DNA of 64,000 bases from Flavobacteriales bacterium (GCA_020635715.1 JACJZG010000003.1:1-64000), one strand, 5' to 3'. Positions 19,101 through 26,931 are shown, numbered from the stretch's first letter. Translations and numbers: made by a program. The notes: generated by a model from the sequence alone, not told the origin.

Positions 19101-20422
19101 CTCGTCCATGCAGCGGACGTGCCCTGGTCATTTCGGCGCCAGCTGTTGTTCCCTGTGGCTGGCGTGTTCAACCAACTCGTGTTGGGAACGTCCGTGGTGT
19201 TGCAACGGCTCGCCCAGCTCTCGAAGCCTTCGAGGTAGGAGCTGCCATTGAAGACGGCATGAACGGGGAGAACAGGGTTCACGGTCACCACGTTCGAGGT
19301 ATTGGTGGTGGGTCCGTTGGCGCAGTTGGTCCGGATGCGGAAATAGCGGGTGGCCGTCACGGCCGTCGTGGTGTAGGTGGCGGTCGCAGCCCCTGTTCCA
19401 CCTACGACGTTGGCCCAGCCGCTCACGCCATCCGGGGACTCCTCCCACTGGTAGGTCAGATTGAGCCCTTGGGTCAAGCCAGTGGCGGTGAGGACGGTGG
19501 TGTTCCCATTGCAAACGGAGACCGGGGTGGGAACAGAGCCAGGCGCGGGTGTTCCAGCACATGGCTGAGGGGCGGACCAGAGGAACGTACGACCTGTAAC
19601 AGGCGGTGTCACCATGGTGCTCTCAAAGGTGCAGGAGGATGAATTAGCGGTACCAGCGGTGGTGCTGTTCCAGTTGGTCGTGGTCGTGCGGTTGTTGAAA
19701 TCGGTTGATGCAGAACCACCCAGACCAACGTGTGCGGTGCTGGTCGTGGTGTTGAAGTTCATCGTACCATAAACAACCTCAACCGTTTGGTTGAGCGCAA
19801 CGTCATTGGCCTGGTTCAGCCGGATCTGGAACGTCAAGTTCTGCCCGGTCTGGGTATACCTACGATAGTTCGTCCACTGGACCACCAGGGTCTGGTTGGG
19901 CGCCGTACCGATCGTTTGGACCCGGAGTTCCGATCCCGTCTGGCCCTGCAAGTCAGCAGCACAACCAGCGATCCTTGCGCGGAGATCAGTTGGAGTGATC
20001 GTACTTGTGGACGCTAGGGGGGTGTACGAACTCGTTGAGGTCATATTCACCGACGGCGTGACCGCCGAGCGCCCCAAGGACATCCAACCATTCGAGTTGA
20101 CGCCGAACCGGTCATAGGCCACACCGTTGTACGTGAAGCTGAACCCGATCGGGAATCCGACGCCCGTGTTGGTCGCCGTGGTGCCGGTGCTGGCAGTCGC
20201 CGGATCGAGGAAGCGCTCGTCATCGTTGGCCGTCGACCCTAGCACGGTACCACCTGTGATCGCGGAATAGGTTCCGACGGTGGATCCGTCGAAAATGTAG
20301 GTCGCGACCTGGGCCGTTGATCCCATGCTCACGAAGACCCCGAGGGAGCACGTTAGCATGGTCCTGCACAGCCACGGGACGATCCGCGTTCGTGCAGAAC
20401 TGGTGTTGAATCTTCTCATCAT
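10199..20422 (-). CDS. Giant T9SS surface protein 1 (3407 residues)
   Basis: A very large exported protein. A signal peptide (hydrophobic TMLTCSLGVFVSMGSTAQ, about residues 22-39) is followed by many predicted extracellular domains: nidogen/anchor-like (about 40-280), Ig-like (290-390), MAM/jelly-roll-like (390-565), Ig-like, a second nidogen-like domain (665-905), two PPC-like units, two Fn3-like units, a GEVED domain (1390-1525), a CUB-like domain (1615-1725), and eight tandem PPC-like units (about 1840-2940). The last 470 residues form a Cys-containing module shared with three other proteins here (SSCDKLDWVNNKFIV, GYEFWFFDPNGSYSF). A T9SS type A domain follows, starting FTMYPNPNRGDQLFLSLS and ending ERLVIQP. 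Two adjacent ATGs open the gene (20422 and 20419). Role: probably an adhesin or matrix protein; no catalytic motif was seen. Confidence 0.88.
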   Translation of the reverse strand: MMRRFNTSSARTRIVPWLCRTMLTCSLGVFVSMGSTAQVATYIFDGSTVGTYSAITGGTVLGSTANDDERFLDPATASTGTTATNTGVGFPIGFSFTYNGVAYDRFGVNSNGWMSLGRSAVTPSVNMTSTSSYTPLASTSTITPTDLRARIAGCAADLQGQTGSELRVQTIGTAPNQTLVVQWTNYRRYTQTGQNLTFQIRLNQANDVALNQTVEVVYGTMNFNTTTSTAHVGLGGSASTDFNNRTTTTNWNSTTAGTANSSSCTFESTMVTPPVTGRTFLWSAPQPCAGTPAPGSVPTPVSVCNGNTTVLTATGLTQGLNLTYQWEESPDGVSGWANVVGGTGAATATYTTTAVTATRYFRIRTNCANGPTTNTSNVVTVNPVLPVHAVFNGSSYLEGFESWASRCNTTDVPNTSWLNTPATGNNSWRRNDQGTSAAWTSTSGAYSPVFSQGAFSARFHSFNSSSGSKGNLDFYIDMTAGSGSNGLAFDYINTSGGDSLTILQSTDGGANFIRLGAILTTAATWTQVSRTITSTSATTVIRLRATSDFGGTDIGVDNFQITSPCAGTPVAGTVTAATTQCNTATAGSVISATGFTTGATQLSFQWEQSADGVSGWTNVTGGSGATTTTYTTPVLTTTTYYRMRITCANGGGTDVSSNVCTASVIFCTFDVTYTTGATWNSIMPANGGSGLPLSGWQVASNGDDNTSTTQSLAGTTFRYQGNLVTGFQMCSNGWMTFNTANTSTAFSNSLTSTIQNRVLAPFWDDLVFTGQSYANRDLCARYQVIGTLGSGSAVIVMEWAGLERYNIPGPNMNFQVRLYEGSNVIEYVYGDFQGYDGTYNTTNTAWTSSHSIGYNGSNPAGTTGADRFGMQTITRVTNHFAASDPGTCVGMPACFSKFTFTPGVYTGPTSTPAVPVPANDNSGNAITLTAYPAPCTTFCGTYFTSLGATDSGLGINGCSTTAGNEDDDVWFKFTASGISDYTLRLRCSPSYDGVLQLIGSDGTTNIACVNATGVGLIESHVATALPAGTYYVRIFHNGATVGASSGEFSLCLSEVVPPPANDDICGSANLPMVVPCSPLSGSTLSATASTTTPAPTCGTGSLVDVWYSFTATTTGDVITLQSGSGFNAAMAIYSSSDNSCSGTLTQVTCQNATSTAGAETYSGPWVAGNTYFVRVYHAAGGIGGSGAFTICRSMVAPVCATLSSPANGATVSTNPVPLTWNAANGATSYAVYVSLTNPPPQMTPTATVNVTNYDFVPSPYNACDVWYWTVVPSNTAGVASNQPCAVRSFNLASATCVAPTALTSSPTSTTSGVVSWTASVSSPGSYQLYWSTSATAPVCATAPTISNITGTSQAISGLPANATIYSWVRSNCGGSDLSAWAAAPNFFTGYCSATHTTVDELITNVTVGNINNTTTSPGAPLYSDFTSQVASMQAGQSYPISVTIAPIYTGDTIAVWVDWNGDLDFDDANELQVNLSAASGSIASNIVVPASVSIGSKRMRVRLMYNTVPVPCGSVTYGETEDYTISICQQPNATVSIADNCPGDNFVITVNEATLPSGTINYTVDGVAQTPIAFTAPSTPLPAIADSSNVSISLANAGCVQNLGSFGSACPIQLNCSAPALNYTYCYKNSDGRNWTFTNPGGTVALKFVSGSMDVNDNILLWEGAVGGTPHATYPTLSGTLDGILVTSIGSTLSMSINSGASNSCFDGGQTAPWVFQARCGGCVEPSGFVTADPNENGFPEVDCGAIPEPTFNAYVGIIDNGIDANTGEPPATVGYRLYVNNVAQPDVTGLPGGEYYLLGTFPLNTDIDVTLLHEDQAGQSICNNPVATNFTVPFNLCPPANDQCVNAIDLTVNTPASCPANAVIGTTRGADMTGAAPTCGATPVQDVWYHINTVGFAEPILTVTDGTATVVGAQLFSACGTPLTGYCVADVTTGPIIVNAPQGEYWIRFFTTAAGAGTFSVCISAEVAGYECNGAINIPSIPVSNQSLVCSTAALPGLLNATNVPTVCGAASNNYKGGQEALYTYTATATGLQNITYSGQAWSAIFVYSGACPTNGGVCVGSVGSSATTQALQVNMVAGTTYYIWFDTWPTPNSPCTGTFSIQAPPAPPANDSCAGAITLTVNSGTSCTAQTAGTVLGATASSTTGQAVTPCLGTADDDVWYKFVATNTSHTISLNTVAGSVTTMNFAVYSGVCGTFTNIGCGPSSSTSSTTIAGLTIGATYHVRVYTNTATGGQTTTFNVCVTTPPPPPVNDDPCGAITLNVGTSCVFTQYTTSSATATAGQPTPSCASYAGGDVWFKVVVPAGGALNFDSNTGVILDLGMEIYSSSDNTCTGTMTAIECDDDDSVNGLMSYISRTGLTVGSTIFIRCWEYGNDNPGTFSICVSTPPLPPANDECAGAIALTVNPSLTCSAQTSGTILAATASAQATSPCSGTADDDVWYSFVATNTSHVVSLNNLAGSTSDMYFAVYGGTCGALSNVLCSDPESATVQGLTIGATYYVRVYTWTSTTGQTSTFNICISTPPPPPANDECAGAVNLPVSAGLTCSAQTAGTLQSATNSGLAVSPCSGTVNDDVWYRFTATATQHIITLSSIAPTTTLYMQLFDGTCGSFVHMSCATVNTYTTPALVAGNTYYFRVYSFGSTAVSTTFNVCVTTPPPGPPANDECAGALNLPVNLGSTCSNQTFGTVFGATASAGAVTPCSGTADDDVWFSFVAAGTSHTVSLNGVAGSVTSMNLAVYNGSCGTLTNIGCGATSATSSANVSGLVPGNTYYVRVYTNTATSGQNTTFNVCVTSPPANDLCANAIAVTCNSLTAGSTLGSSNTGNPGTCITDLSTAGGVWYTVQGWGGPMTASLCGASYDTKIGIFTGSCGAFTCVNGNDDDTGTGGAGVCGGGVSSSTSWTSTAGTTYYIYVTGYLTNVGTFNLTVRCGTTSPTCSANGLNLEFQNDMNPGQVSWQILNEAGTMTVLSGADPIPANSIGTQAMCLPNGCYRLRVLDSAGDGMTTGGYELRTSGMGQRIIDNTNNYSSGSVSAIANGGSFCLPIGTVTPLWSSCDKLDWVNNKFIVCHADAAVTAQYGVTNTTSGYEFWFFDPNGSYSFRRFRSHATSDGFGTGATRACHFKVNGWTNSVATPHIPSNILLNVRVRGRAAGVNQNFGPACLFKLDPALAACPRVELQDDPANTSDYSCGVTRDFGGASNPNNRIYADPPQPVPTVASNMVRYQFRFRITGENVCIVRPPQTSARMVLNWTTGTLLQCNKTYEVDVRVSLDGGATWCFGPATSSEAAACADTQPWGKVCLVTINPCSTVNGGGSNLVTQGDASFTMYPNPNRGDQLFLSLSRVEEGVNTVNVDVYDLTGKRVMARTIAVQDGFVKTNLELNGDLSSGMYMVNIIAGDKTYTERLVIQP
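11640..14930 (-). repeat. Eight tandem PPC-like repeats of about 130-140 residues
   Basis: Within giant protein 1 the coding strand repeats a unit opening with PPANDxCxGAI and containing CxGTADDDVWYxFVA, AVYxGxCG and GLTxGxTYYVRVYT. Units begin near 14900, 14510, 14090, 13660, 13240, 12835, 12430 and 12030, a period of 400-430 nt. Units are clearly diverged in DNA sequence, so this is an old protein-domain array rather than a recent DNA tandem repeat. Further copies are at about 17690-16830 and in giant protein 3. Confidence 0.75.
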
Positions 20423-20666
20423 CTCTGGTTTTGGTTGGAGGGAAAGGGAGCCGGAGGGAACTTCCGGCACCGCGAAACCCCGCGCAGGAAAGGAGCGGGG
20501 CGATGTACTGATCCGGCGGGAGGGACCGTGGGAAGGTGGAGGGTCACGAACGGATCAGGGCAGATACCGGGACCGAATGCCTTGAGGGCTCAGGAGCGAT
20601 CGTGCAGCGCGCTCTTTCAGTGTCCGTACAGGAACGGATCACAGATCAGTTCGAGCGTTCGTCGAT
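20423..20666 (-). other. Long 5' leader of giant protein 1
   Basis: About 240 nt between the -7 box and the start codon, without a supported gene. The region 20551-20677 aligns without gaps to 26808-26934 in front of giant protein 2. The first block, CGGATC-A/T-GGGCAGAT-A/G-CCGGG-A/G-CCG, is followed 57 nt later by GAACGGATCAC, eight variable bases, then TCGAGCGTTCGT-C/G-GATCAAAC (plus-strand readings). The last bases before the start read CCAAAACCAGAG on the coding strand, with no Shine-Dalgarno sequence. Confidence 0.65.
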
Positions 20667-20674
20667 CAAACATA
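20667..20674 (-). promoter_or_regulatory. -7 box of giant protein 1 promoter
   Basis: The minus strand reads TATGTTTG, a perfect match to TAnnTTTG. The -33 element is weak. The match gains support from the homologous position in front of giant protein 2, where TACGTTTG is found at the same place in a conserved block. Confidence 0.6.
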
Positions 20675-20744
20675 GATGGGTACGATACTGCATTTCCGGT
20701 TTCATCATCATTTCATCCGCATGAAATCGATCGGATGGAATGAA

Positions 20745-20774
20745 GCGGCCCCCACCGTTTCCGATGGGGGCCGC
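20745..20774 (-). terminator. Hairpin downstream of giant protein 2
   Basis: A perfect 10-bp GC-rich stem (GCGGCCCCCA with TGGGGGCCGC) around a 10-nt loop, 20 nt after the stop codon. No clear uridine run follows. It differs in sequence from the nested hairpins after giant proteins 1 and 3. Confidence 0.55.
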
Positions 20775-20794
20775 GACAAATGTTCGTTCCTCCC

Positions 20795-23700
20795 TTACGG
20801 CTGGATCACCAGTCGCTCGGTGTAGGTCTTGTCACCGGATGTGATGTTGACCATGTACATGCCACCGGACAGGTCGCCGTTCAGTTCGAGGTTCGTTTTC
20901 ACGAAGCCGTCCTGTACCGCGATGGTGCGTGCTGCCACGCGCTTCCCGGTGAGGTCGTAGATGTCCACGTTCACGGTGTTCACACCCTCCTGCACGTTGC
21001 TCAGGTTCAGGAAGAGCTGATCGCCGCGGTTCGGGTTCGGGTACATGGTGAACTCGCCATCACCCTGAATGGTCAGGCTGTTGCCACCACCGTTCGGCAG
21101 GGCGCAGGGGTTGATCGTCACCAGGCAGACCTTGCCCCAATCCTCGGTGTCGGCGCAGGCAGCGGCTTCGCTGCTACCGGCCGGACCGAAGCACCAGGTG
21201 GCGCCACCGTCAAGGCTCACGCGCACATCCACCTCGTAGGTCTTGTTGCACTGCAGTGGCGTACCGGTGGTCCAGTTGAGCACCATGCGGGCGCTGGTCT
21301 GGGGCGGACGCACGATGCAGACGTTCTCACCCGTGATGCGGAAACGGAACTGGTAACGCACCGAGCTGCTGGCCACCACCGGGATCGGCTGGGGCGGGTT
21401 GGCGTAGATGCGGTTCGCAGGGCTGCTCGCACCACCGAAGTTGCGGCTCACGCCACAGCTGTAGTCGCTGGTGTTGGCCGGGTCATCCTGCAGCTTCACA
21501 CGGGGGCAGGCAGCCAGGGCGGCGTCGATCTTGAACAGGCAGGCCGGACCGAAGGGCAGGTTGTTGCCGTCCACGCGACCACGTACACGCACGTTCATCA
21601 GAACGTTCGCAGGGATGTGCGGGGTGCTGATACTGTTGATCCAGCCGTTCACCTTGAAGTGGCAGGCACGTGTCGCACCGGAACCGTAACCATCGCTGGT
21701 GGCGTGGTTGCGGAAGCGGCGGAAGCTGTAGCTGCCGTTCGGGTCGAAGAACCAGAACTCGTAACCGCTGGTGGTGTTGGTCACACCGAACTCGGCGGTC
21801 ACCGCGGCGTTGGCGTGTGCTACGATGAACTTGTTGTTCACCCAGTCCAGCTTGTCGCAGCTGCTGTAGATCAGGCCATCATTGCCGACCGGGACACAGA
21901 AGGCGCCGTTCTCATACGTGGCTGCGATCGCGCTCGAGCTACCGCTGCTGAAGTTGCCGAGGTTGTCGATGATGCGACGGCCGATCGGGCCGCTCTCACG
22001 CAACTGGTAGCCGCCGGTGATACCGCCGCTCACGAAGCCATCACCACCACTGTCCATCACGCGCAGGCGATAGCAACCAACAGGCAGGCAGCAGTTCTCG
22101 GTGATCGGGCTGGTGATACCGTTCATCGCGACACTGAACTGGCAGACCACCTGATCACTGTTCTGTAGCAGGATCTCCCAGGATGCCTGGCTGCTCAGCG
22201 CGTCGGTGCGCAGTTCCATGGTCACGTTCTCCGTGCAGGGCACCGCCACGCACTGGCAGCTGCCGTTGATCTGGCCGAAGAGGAAGCCTGCTCCGGGGTC
22301 GGCATCGCAGAAGTCACCTTGTTGTCCGGCCAGCAGCGGGCAGTCGTCATCGCAATCGATGATCTCGTCACCATCGGTGTCGGTGAGGTCGAGGGTGATG
22401 TTGACGGATGCATTCGCGCTGCAGTTCCCGTTGCTCGCGGTCACCATGTAGGTGGTGTTGCCAGTGACGGACACGCCGGTCGGGTTCTGGCTGTTGCTCG
22501 TGAACCCCGAGGGTGTGGAGGTCCAGCTGAAGGTCGGTAGTGGCGTTCCGGTCACGCTCACGTTATCAATGCACCAGTACCAATCATAGGTCGCACGATA
22601 ACGGAACCGCAGGGTGACGGATGCCTGTCCAGCGTAGGCGTTCAGGCCCACCGTGGCATTCACGAACCCGGAAGCGGAGCCGAGCGTGGTCGTGTACGCT
22701 TGAGCGATGCTCCAGGAGGCTCCTCCGTTGGTGGACACTTCCACCACGGCGCTATCCCCAGTGTCACCGATATCACGATAGTAATGCCAGAAGCTCAACG
22801 ATGCGGTGGTGACACCGGAAAGGTCCATGGCCGGGCCGATGAGCTGGGTGGCGGTGATACCGCCGGTTCCCTGCGCATCGCTATTGGTCATGAAGAACTG
22901 GCTGGCATCGTTGCTGGAGTAGGTGACCGAGCTGTACACGTAAGGGCTCGTCCGCAATGTCCATGCAGCATTCGCAGGGGTACCGCTCGTGCTGTTGTTC
23001 ACCGTGGACCAGCCTGCGGGAGTGCCAACACCGTTGAAGTTCTGCGACAAGATGGTCGTGGCGGGCAATGCGTTCGCGGTGCTGGTCAGGTCCACCATGT
23101 CACCGGCGCACACGACCACGTCGGAAGCGTTCGCGGTTACGCCGGTCGGTGTGGTCCTCACGGTCACGGCCACCGGAGCACTGCTGCCGATGCAACCATT
23201 CCCGTCGGTCACGGTCACGGAGTAGGAACCGCTCGCGGTGACGGTGATGTTCTGCGTGGTCGCACCTCCGGGACTCCACACGTTGCCGGTCGCAATGCTG
23301 CTGCTGAGCATGCCACTATCACAGAACTCGATCGGCCCACCCGGCGTGATCACAGGAGTGGGAAGTGGGTTCTCTACCACCACCACCGCACCAGCGAGCA
23401 CGGAGCCACCGCACGCATCGCTCACCTGGCAGTCATAGCTGCCGGGAGCGGTCACGGTGATGCTGGCCGAAGTCTGCCCGCCAGGGCTCCACAGGTAGGT
23501 GAAAGGTCCTGCACCATCCACCGCTGCGGCGGTGAGCATGGTGCTGCCGCCTGCACAATAGCTGAGCGTGCCGGAGATGGTGGCATCGGAGATCGGTGCC
23601 GTCGTGGTCAATGTCACGTTACCCGTGGTGGAGCAACCAGCGGCCGTCACGTTCACGGAATAGGCCTGGCTGGCCACGTTCACACCGGTCGCAAGCGGGT

Positions 23701-26674
23701 TCTGCAAGGACTCCTGGCCAGCGATGAAGGCGGATGGGCTCCAGGCGTAGCTCAGTGCCGTTGGGCTGAAGGTGTAGGTCTGACCGTCGGCGGGCTTGAC
23801 CGTCAGGTTGCTCGTCTCCGATGCGTTGCTCGCATTGGGGCTCACACCCGTGCCGTCCAAGGAGAGATAGTTGCCCACGGTGGCACCGGCAAGCCCGATG
23901 GACGCACCGCCGGTGGTGCCAGCATTGTAGGCACCGGTCTCCTGGCGGTAGATGAACTGGATCCGTCCGTCCGCCTCGTACAGTTTCACCTGGAAGGAGA
24001 TGACCGCCGATGTGGACTGGTAGTTCCACTCCCAATTCAACCACTGGAAGGTGAACACCCGGTTCGGCGCGACGCCTGAGGTCAGGTAGGAGGCCGATGA
24101 TCCACCTGTGGCAGAGCCATCAAGATCATCCCACAGCGGGGCGATCAATGGAAGCTGTGCGGCAGCCGGTGCCGAAAGCGAGTTCGTCGCAGCATTCAAC
24201 GCGGAGGCATTGAAGCTGAGGAATCCATTGGAGCTTGCGCGCAAGGTGGTATAGTTCCCACCGGCGTAAGGGAAGGTGAAGCCGATCGGAAGTGCTGCTG
24301 AGATCTGATCATCGGTCTGGATGGTCGCCACCGCCGTTGCACCTGAGAGCGGCGTGAAGCTGCCCCCGGAGGCCACCATGGTATAGTTGCTTGCAGCGGT
24401 CGGGAAGTGACCGGTGGCCAGCAACTGGCTGTTGCCGTTGAAGCAAGCCGGGTTCGGTGTCGCGGTCACGCCGGTCACCACAGGGGCGGGGTTCACGACC
24501 ACCGTGGTCGTTGCAGGAGAACTGGTGCAGCCCGCGGCCGTGGTGGTGAATGAGTACACACCAGCACTAGCGAGCACGAGCGGGGTCACCGTGGCATCCT
24601 CCGTGCCGGCAGCGAAACCGTTCGGTCCGCTCCAACTGTAGGTGCCGGCGATGTCCGTGGTGCCATCCAATGCGACGCTGCCGCCCACACAGGCTGGACC
24701 GTTGTTGCTCGCGCTCACGACCGGCACCGGGTTCACCGTCAATGTCAGTTCGTTCGAGTCATCGGACACCGGACCCGTAGAGCAGGTCTGGCGAAGGATG
24801 TAGTAGTAGGTGCCGACGCTGAGGGTGCCGGTCGTATAGGTGGCCGTCGTTGCACCACTGCCGCCGCTCACGTTCGAGTAAGGACCACCGGAGACGTTGG
24901 AGACCATCCACTGGTTGGTGATCCCGGCGCCTGAACCGATACCACTGCTCGTCATCACGTACGTGCCACCTGCACATGCGGATGCACTGCCAGGCGTGAT
25001 CGTGCCGCCGTCAGCACTGGAGCAGGTGAGCAGGATGAACTCATCTCCACCGATATCGGGTGGAGTTCCACGTGCGTCACCGTCGTAGTCGACGGTGATG
25101 CCGGTTCCGCTGGCACCCGTGCCGTTGTACGCGCTTGCGTTCGGGTTGGAGGTGTTGATGTGCAGGTCGGTGGAAGCCTGGAAGGGTGCTGCCGTGGTGA
25201 TCGATGCCCCATCCTGGGATGTCACGCTCTGCCAGGCGGCGAGGGTGGTGCGGTCCGATGTCTGCCAACCGATGATGTTGATGGCCGAGTTCGCTGCATA
25301 TGCATTGTTGTTGATGGTGCCCCATGGGAAACCAGCTACTGCCACCACGCCGAAGTACTTGCTGCCCGCTGGACCTGTCTGGGTGTTCGAGAAGATGTTG
25401 TTCCGGATATCCGAGCCGGTCGCGCCGGTCACGGTGAGTTGAAGACAGGCTGAGATGCCGGCGGTCGCATTGTCGGTGTTCGGTGTGTTCAAGCTCACCG
25501 AATTGCTCAGGATCCTCAGGCCTGTGGCGCCCACGCTCACACGTATGCCGACGGGCAGGTCGGTGGAGGTGGCGCTGATGGTGGCCGTCCAGTTGTCATT
25601 GTACAGGTCGCGGATGAAGTTGTTGGCGATCGTCACACCGGCGTTGTTCGTGGAGCCGGTCACATGGATCCCGTACATGCCGTAACCGCTGGTGTTCGCG
25701 TGATAGCTGTCGTGGATGTTGTTCCGCACGATCTGGGCGCCTGCGTTGGTGCTGGCCACCTCGATGCCCACGGCTGCAGCGGTGCTGCCGCTCGAAGCGG
25801 TGAGCTGGATGTCATTGCCTTGCACCGTTGCAGAGGCTGCACCGGCCGAGGCCTGGGTGTTCTGGAGATAGATGCCCCTGTTCGCCACGGCATCCGCCGC
25901 GACCGTGGAACCGACCAGGTTGTTGCGGATGATCAGGTTATCGCACACATTGGATGAAGTACCGGCCACATAGATGCCCCAGTAGCAGCGTTTCACCTCA
26001 TTGTTCTCGATCGTCAGGTTGTCGTTGTTGTCCGATTGACCACTGGTCGAGGTGGAGCCTGTTCCAGAGGTGCCTGAGTAGATGCCGTAGTTCGTCACGG
26101 CAGAACTCGTGGAGCTGCGTGAACCGATCACGATACAGTTCCTGATCGTGCAGAAGGTGGCACCGTTGGTCGTGCTTGTGGAGGCGAAACGCACCACAGC
26201 TACACCCGTGTTCGTCGAGGTGGCGGCTTGGAAGGTGAGGTTCCGGATGCCGCTCGTCAGCGGGTCATCACCATCGATGGTGACATTATCGGCCCCTTGG
26301 ATCTCGATCACGCCACGTGAGGAGGTGGGGGTCGCAGCGGATGCCACGACACGGTCGCCGGAAGGGCGGATCAGGATCGATGTGTAGCTGGAGGAACCTG
26401 TACCACTGGCCAGCAAGGGGACGGCGGTGCCTGGTTCGGTGGTGTTCGCCGTGATGGTGCAGGTGATCGCACCCTGGTGGGTGCCCGCGTTGATCGCGGT
26501 GAAGGCGGCGTTCAAGGTCGCATAGTTCGTGGGACCAGGTCCCACGCCTGTGGCCGTGACGCTCACCTGGGCGGCCGTCGACCCCACAATGGCGAATGTG
26601 GCGCCGGCAAGGGCCGGTCGCATCCACTGCAGGGCTCGGTCCAACAGGTCGGTCAAGGAGTTTCGAAGATGCAT
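20795..26674 (-). CDS. Giant T9SS surface protein 2 with parallel beta-helix (1959 residues)
   Basis: An exported protein whose N-terminal signal (hydrophobic ALAGATFAIVGSTAAQ, about residues 21-36) leads into a right-handed parallel beta-helix (about 70-550) with repeated NN-type turns such as GADNVTIDGDDP, IRNNLVGS and IVRNNIHDS. Then come Ig/PKD-like domains, a nidogen-like domain (about 745-965), more Ig-like domains, and a MAM/jelly-roll-like domain (about 1210-1375). A thrombospondin type 3-like calcium motif DTDGDEIIDCDDDCP lies near 1435. The shared C-terminal module and T9SS type A domain occupy the last 480 residues. Parallel beta-helices in such proteins often bind or cut polysaccharides, but no lyase active site could be identified. 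A terminator-like hairpin follows, and the gene has its own promoter, so it is probably monocistronic. Confidence 0.88.
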   Translation of the reverse strand: MHLRNSLTDLLDRALQWMRPALAGATFAIVGSTAAQVSVTATGVGPGPTNYATLNAAFTAINAGTHQGAITCTITANTTEPGTAVPLLASGTGSSSYTSILIRPSGDRVVASAATPTSSRGVIEIQGADNVTIDGDDPLTSGIRNLTFQAATSTNTGVAVVRFASTSTTNGATFCTIRNCIVIGSRSSTSSAVTNYGIYSGTSGTGSTSTSGQSDNNDNLTIENNEVKRCYWGIYVAGTSSNVCDNLIIRNNLVGSTVAADAVANRGIYLQNTQASAGAASATVQGNDIQLTASSGSTAAAVGIEVASTNAGAQIVRNNIHDSYHANTSGYGMYGIHVTGSTNNAGVTIANNFIRDLYNDNWTATISATSTDLPVGIRVSVGATGLRILSNSVSLNTPNTDNATAGISACLQLTVTGATGSDIRNNIFSNTQTGPAGSKYFGVVAVAGFPWGTINNNAYAANSAINIIGWQTSDRTTLAAWQSVTSQDGASITTAAPFQASTDLHINTSNPNASAYNGTGASGTGITVDYDGDARGTPPDIGGDEFILLTCSSADGGTITPGSASACAGGTYVMTSSGIGSGAGITNQWMVSNVSGGPYSNVSGGSGATTATYTTGTLSVGTYYYILRQTCSTGPVSDDSNELTLTVNPVPVVSASNNGPACVGGSVALDGTTDIAGTYSWSGPNGFAAGTEDATVTPLVLASAGVYSFTTTAAGCTSSPATTTVVVNPAPVVTGVTATPNPACFNGNSQLLATGHFPTAASNYTMVASGGSFTPLSGATAVATIQTDDQISAALPIGFTFPYAGGNYTTLRASSNGFLSFNASALNAATNSLSAPAAAQLPLIAPLWDDLDGSATGGSSASYLTSGVAPNRVFTFQWLNWEWNYQSTSAVISFQVKLYEADGRIQFIYRQETGAYNAGTTGGASIGLAGATVGNYLSLDGTGVSPNASNASETSNLTVKPADGQTYTFSPTALSYAWSPSAFIAGQESLQNPLATGVNVASQAYSVNVTAAGCSTTGNVTLTTTAPISDATISGTLSYCAGGSTMLTAAAVDGAGPFTYLWSPGGQTSASITVTAPGSYDCQVSDACGGSVLAGAVVVVENPLPTPVITPGGPIEFCDSGMLSSSIATGNVWSPGGATTQNITVTASGSYSVTVTDGNGCIGSSAPVAVTVRTTPTGVTANASDVVVCAGDMVDLTSTANALPATTILSQNFNGVGTPAGWSTVNNSTSGTPANAAWTLRTSPYVYSSVTYSSNDASQFFMTNSDAQGTGGITATQLIGPAMDLSGVTTASLSFWHYYRDIGDTGDSAVVEVSTNGGASWSIAQAYTTTLGSASGFVNATVGLNAYAGQASVTLRFRYRATYDWYWCIDNVSVTGTPLPTFSWTSTPSGFTSNSQNPTGVSVTGNTTYMVTASNGNCSANASVNITLDLTDTDGDEIIDCDDDCPLLAGQQGDFCDADPGAGFLFGQINGSCQCVAVPCTENVTMELRTDALSSQASWEILLQNSDQVVCQFSVAMNGITSPITENCCLPVGCYRLRVMDSGGDGFVSGGITGGYQLRESGPIGRRIIDNLGNFSSGSSSAIAATYENGAFCVPVGNDGLIYSSCDKLDWVNNKFIVAHANAAVTAEFGVTNTTSGYEFWFFDPNGSYSFRRFRNHATSDGYGSGATRACHFKVNGWINSISTPHIPANVLMNVRVRGRVDGNNLPFGPACLFKIDAALAACPRVKLQDDPANTSDYSCGVSRNFGGASSPANRIYANPPQPIPVVASSSVRYQFRFRITGENVCIVRPPQTSARMVLNWTTGTPLQCNKTYEVDVRVSLDGGATWCFGPAGSSEAAACADTEDWGKVCLVTINPCALPNGGGNSLTIQGDGEFTMYPNPNRGDQLFLNLSNVQEGVNTVNVDIYDLTGKRVAARTIAVQDGFVKTNLELNGDLSGGMYMVNITSGDKTYTERLVIQP

Positions 26675-26923
26675 GTGCTATCGGGTTTTGTTCAGGGAAT
26701 GGACTTTGCCGGCGTACGTGCAGGCGGGACGGGCGAAAGGCAGGAGCCTTGAATGCTGGATGACCGGTCAGGGTGATCGGTCCGCATGGAAGCGGGGTGG
26801 CCGCACGCGGATCTGGGCAGATGCCGGGGCCGTTGGCCGCAAGGCCGGTTGGGTGCGATGCAGTTCGCCCGGGTCAGTGACCGCACATGAACGGATCACC
26901 ACGCATGTCGAGCGTTCGTGGAT
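26675..26923 (-). other. Long 5' leader of giant protein 2
   Basis: About 250 nt without a supported gene. Positions 26808-26934 align gap-free with the leader of giant protein 1 (see 20423-20666). The coding strand ahead of the start reads ACAAAACCCGATAGCAC then ATG, with no Shine-Dalgarno sequence but the AAAACC motif seen at the other giants. Confidence 0.65.
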
Positions 26924-26931
26924 CAAACGTA
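26924..26931 (-). promoter_or_regulatory. -7 box of giant protein 2 promoter
   Basis: The minus strand reads TACGTTTG, a perfect match to the TAnnTTTG consensus, inside a block conserved with giant protein 1. No convincing -33 TTG is seen 17-23 nt further upstream, so the element may depend on an activator. Confidence 0.6.

Noticed and set aside
20780..22168. Plus-strand frame of 462 codons, and a similar one of 549 codons at 26961-28610, opposite the ends of giant proteins 2 and 3
   Set aside because: They resemble each other only because the sense genes share a module. They lack start context, signal or domain features.
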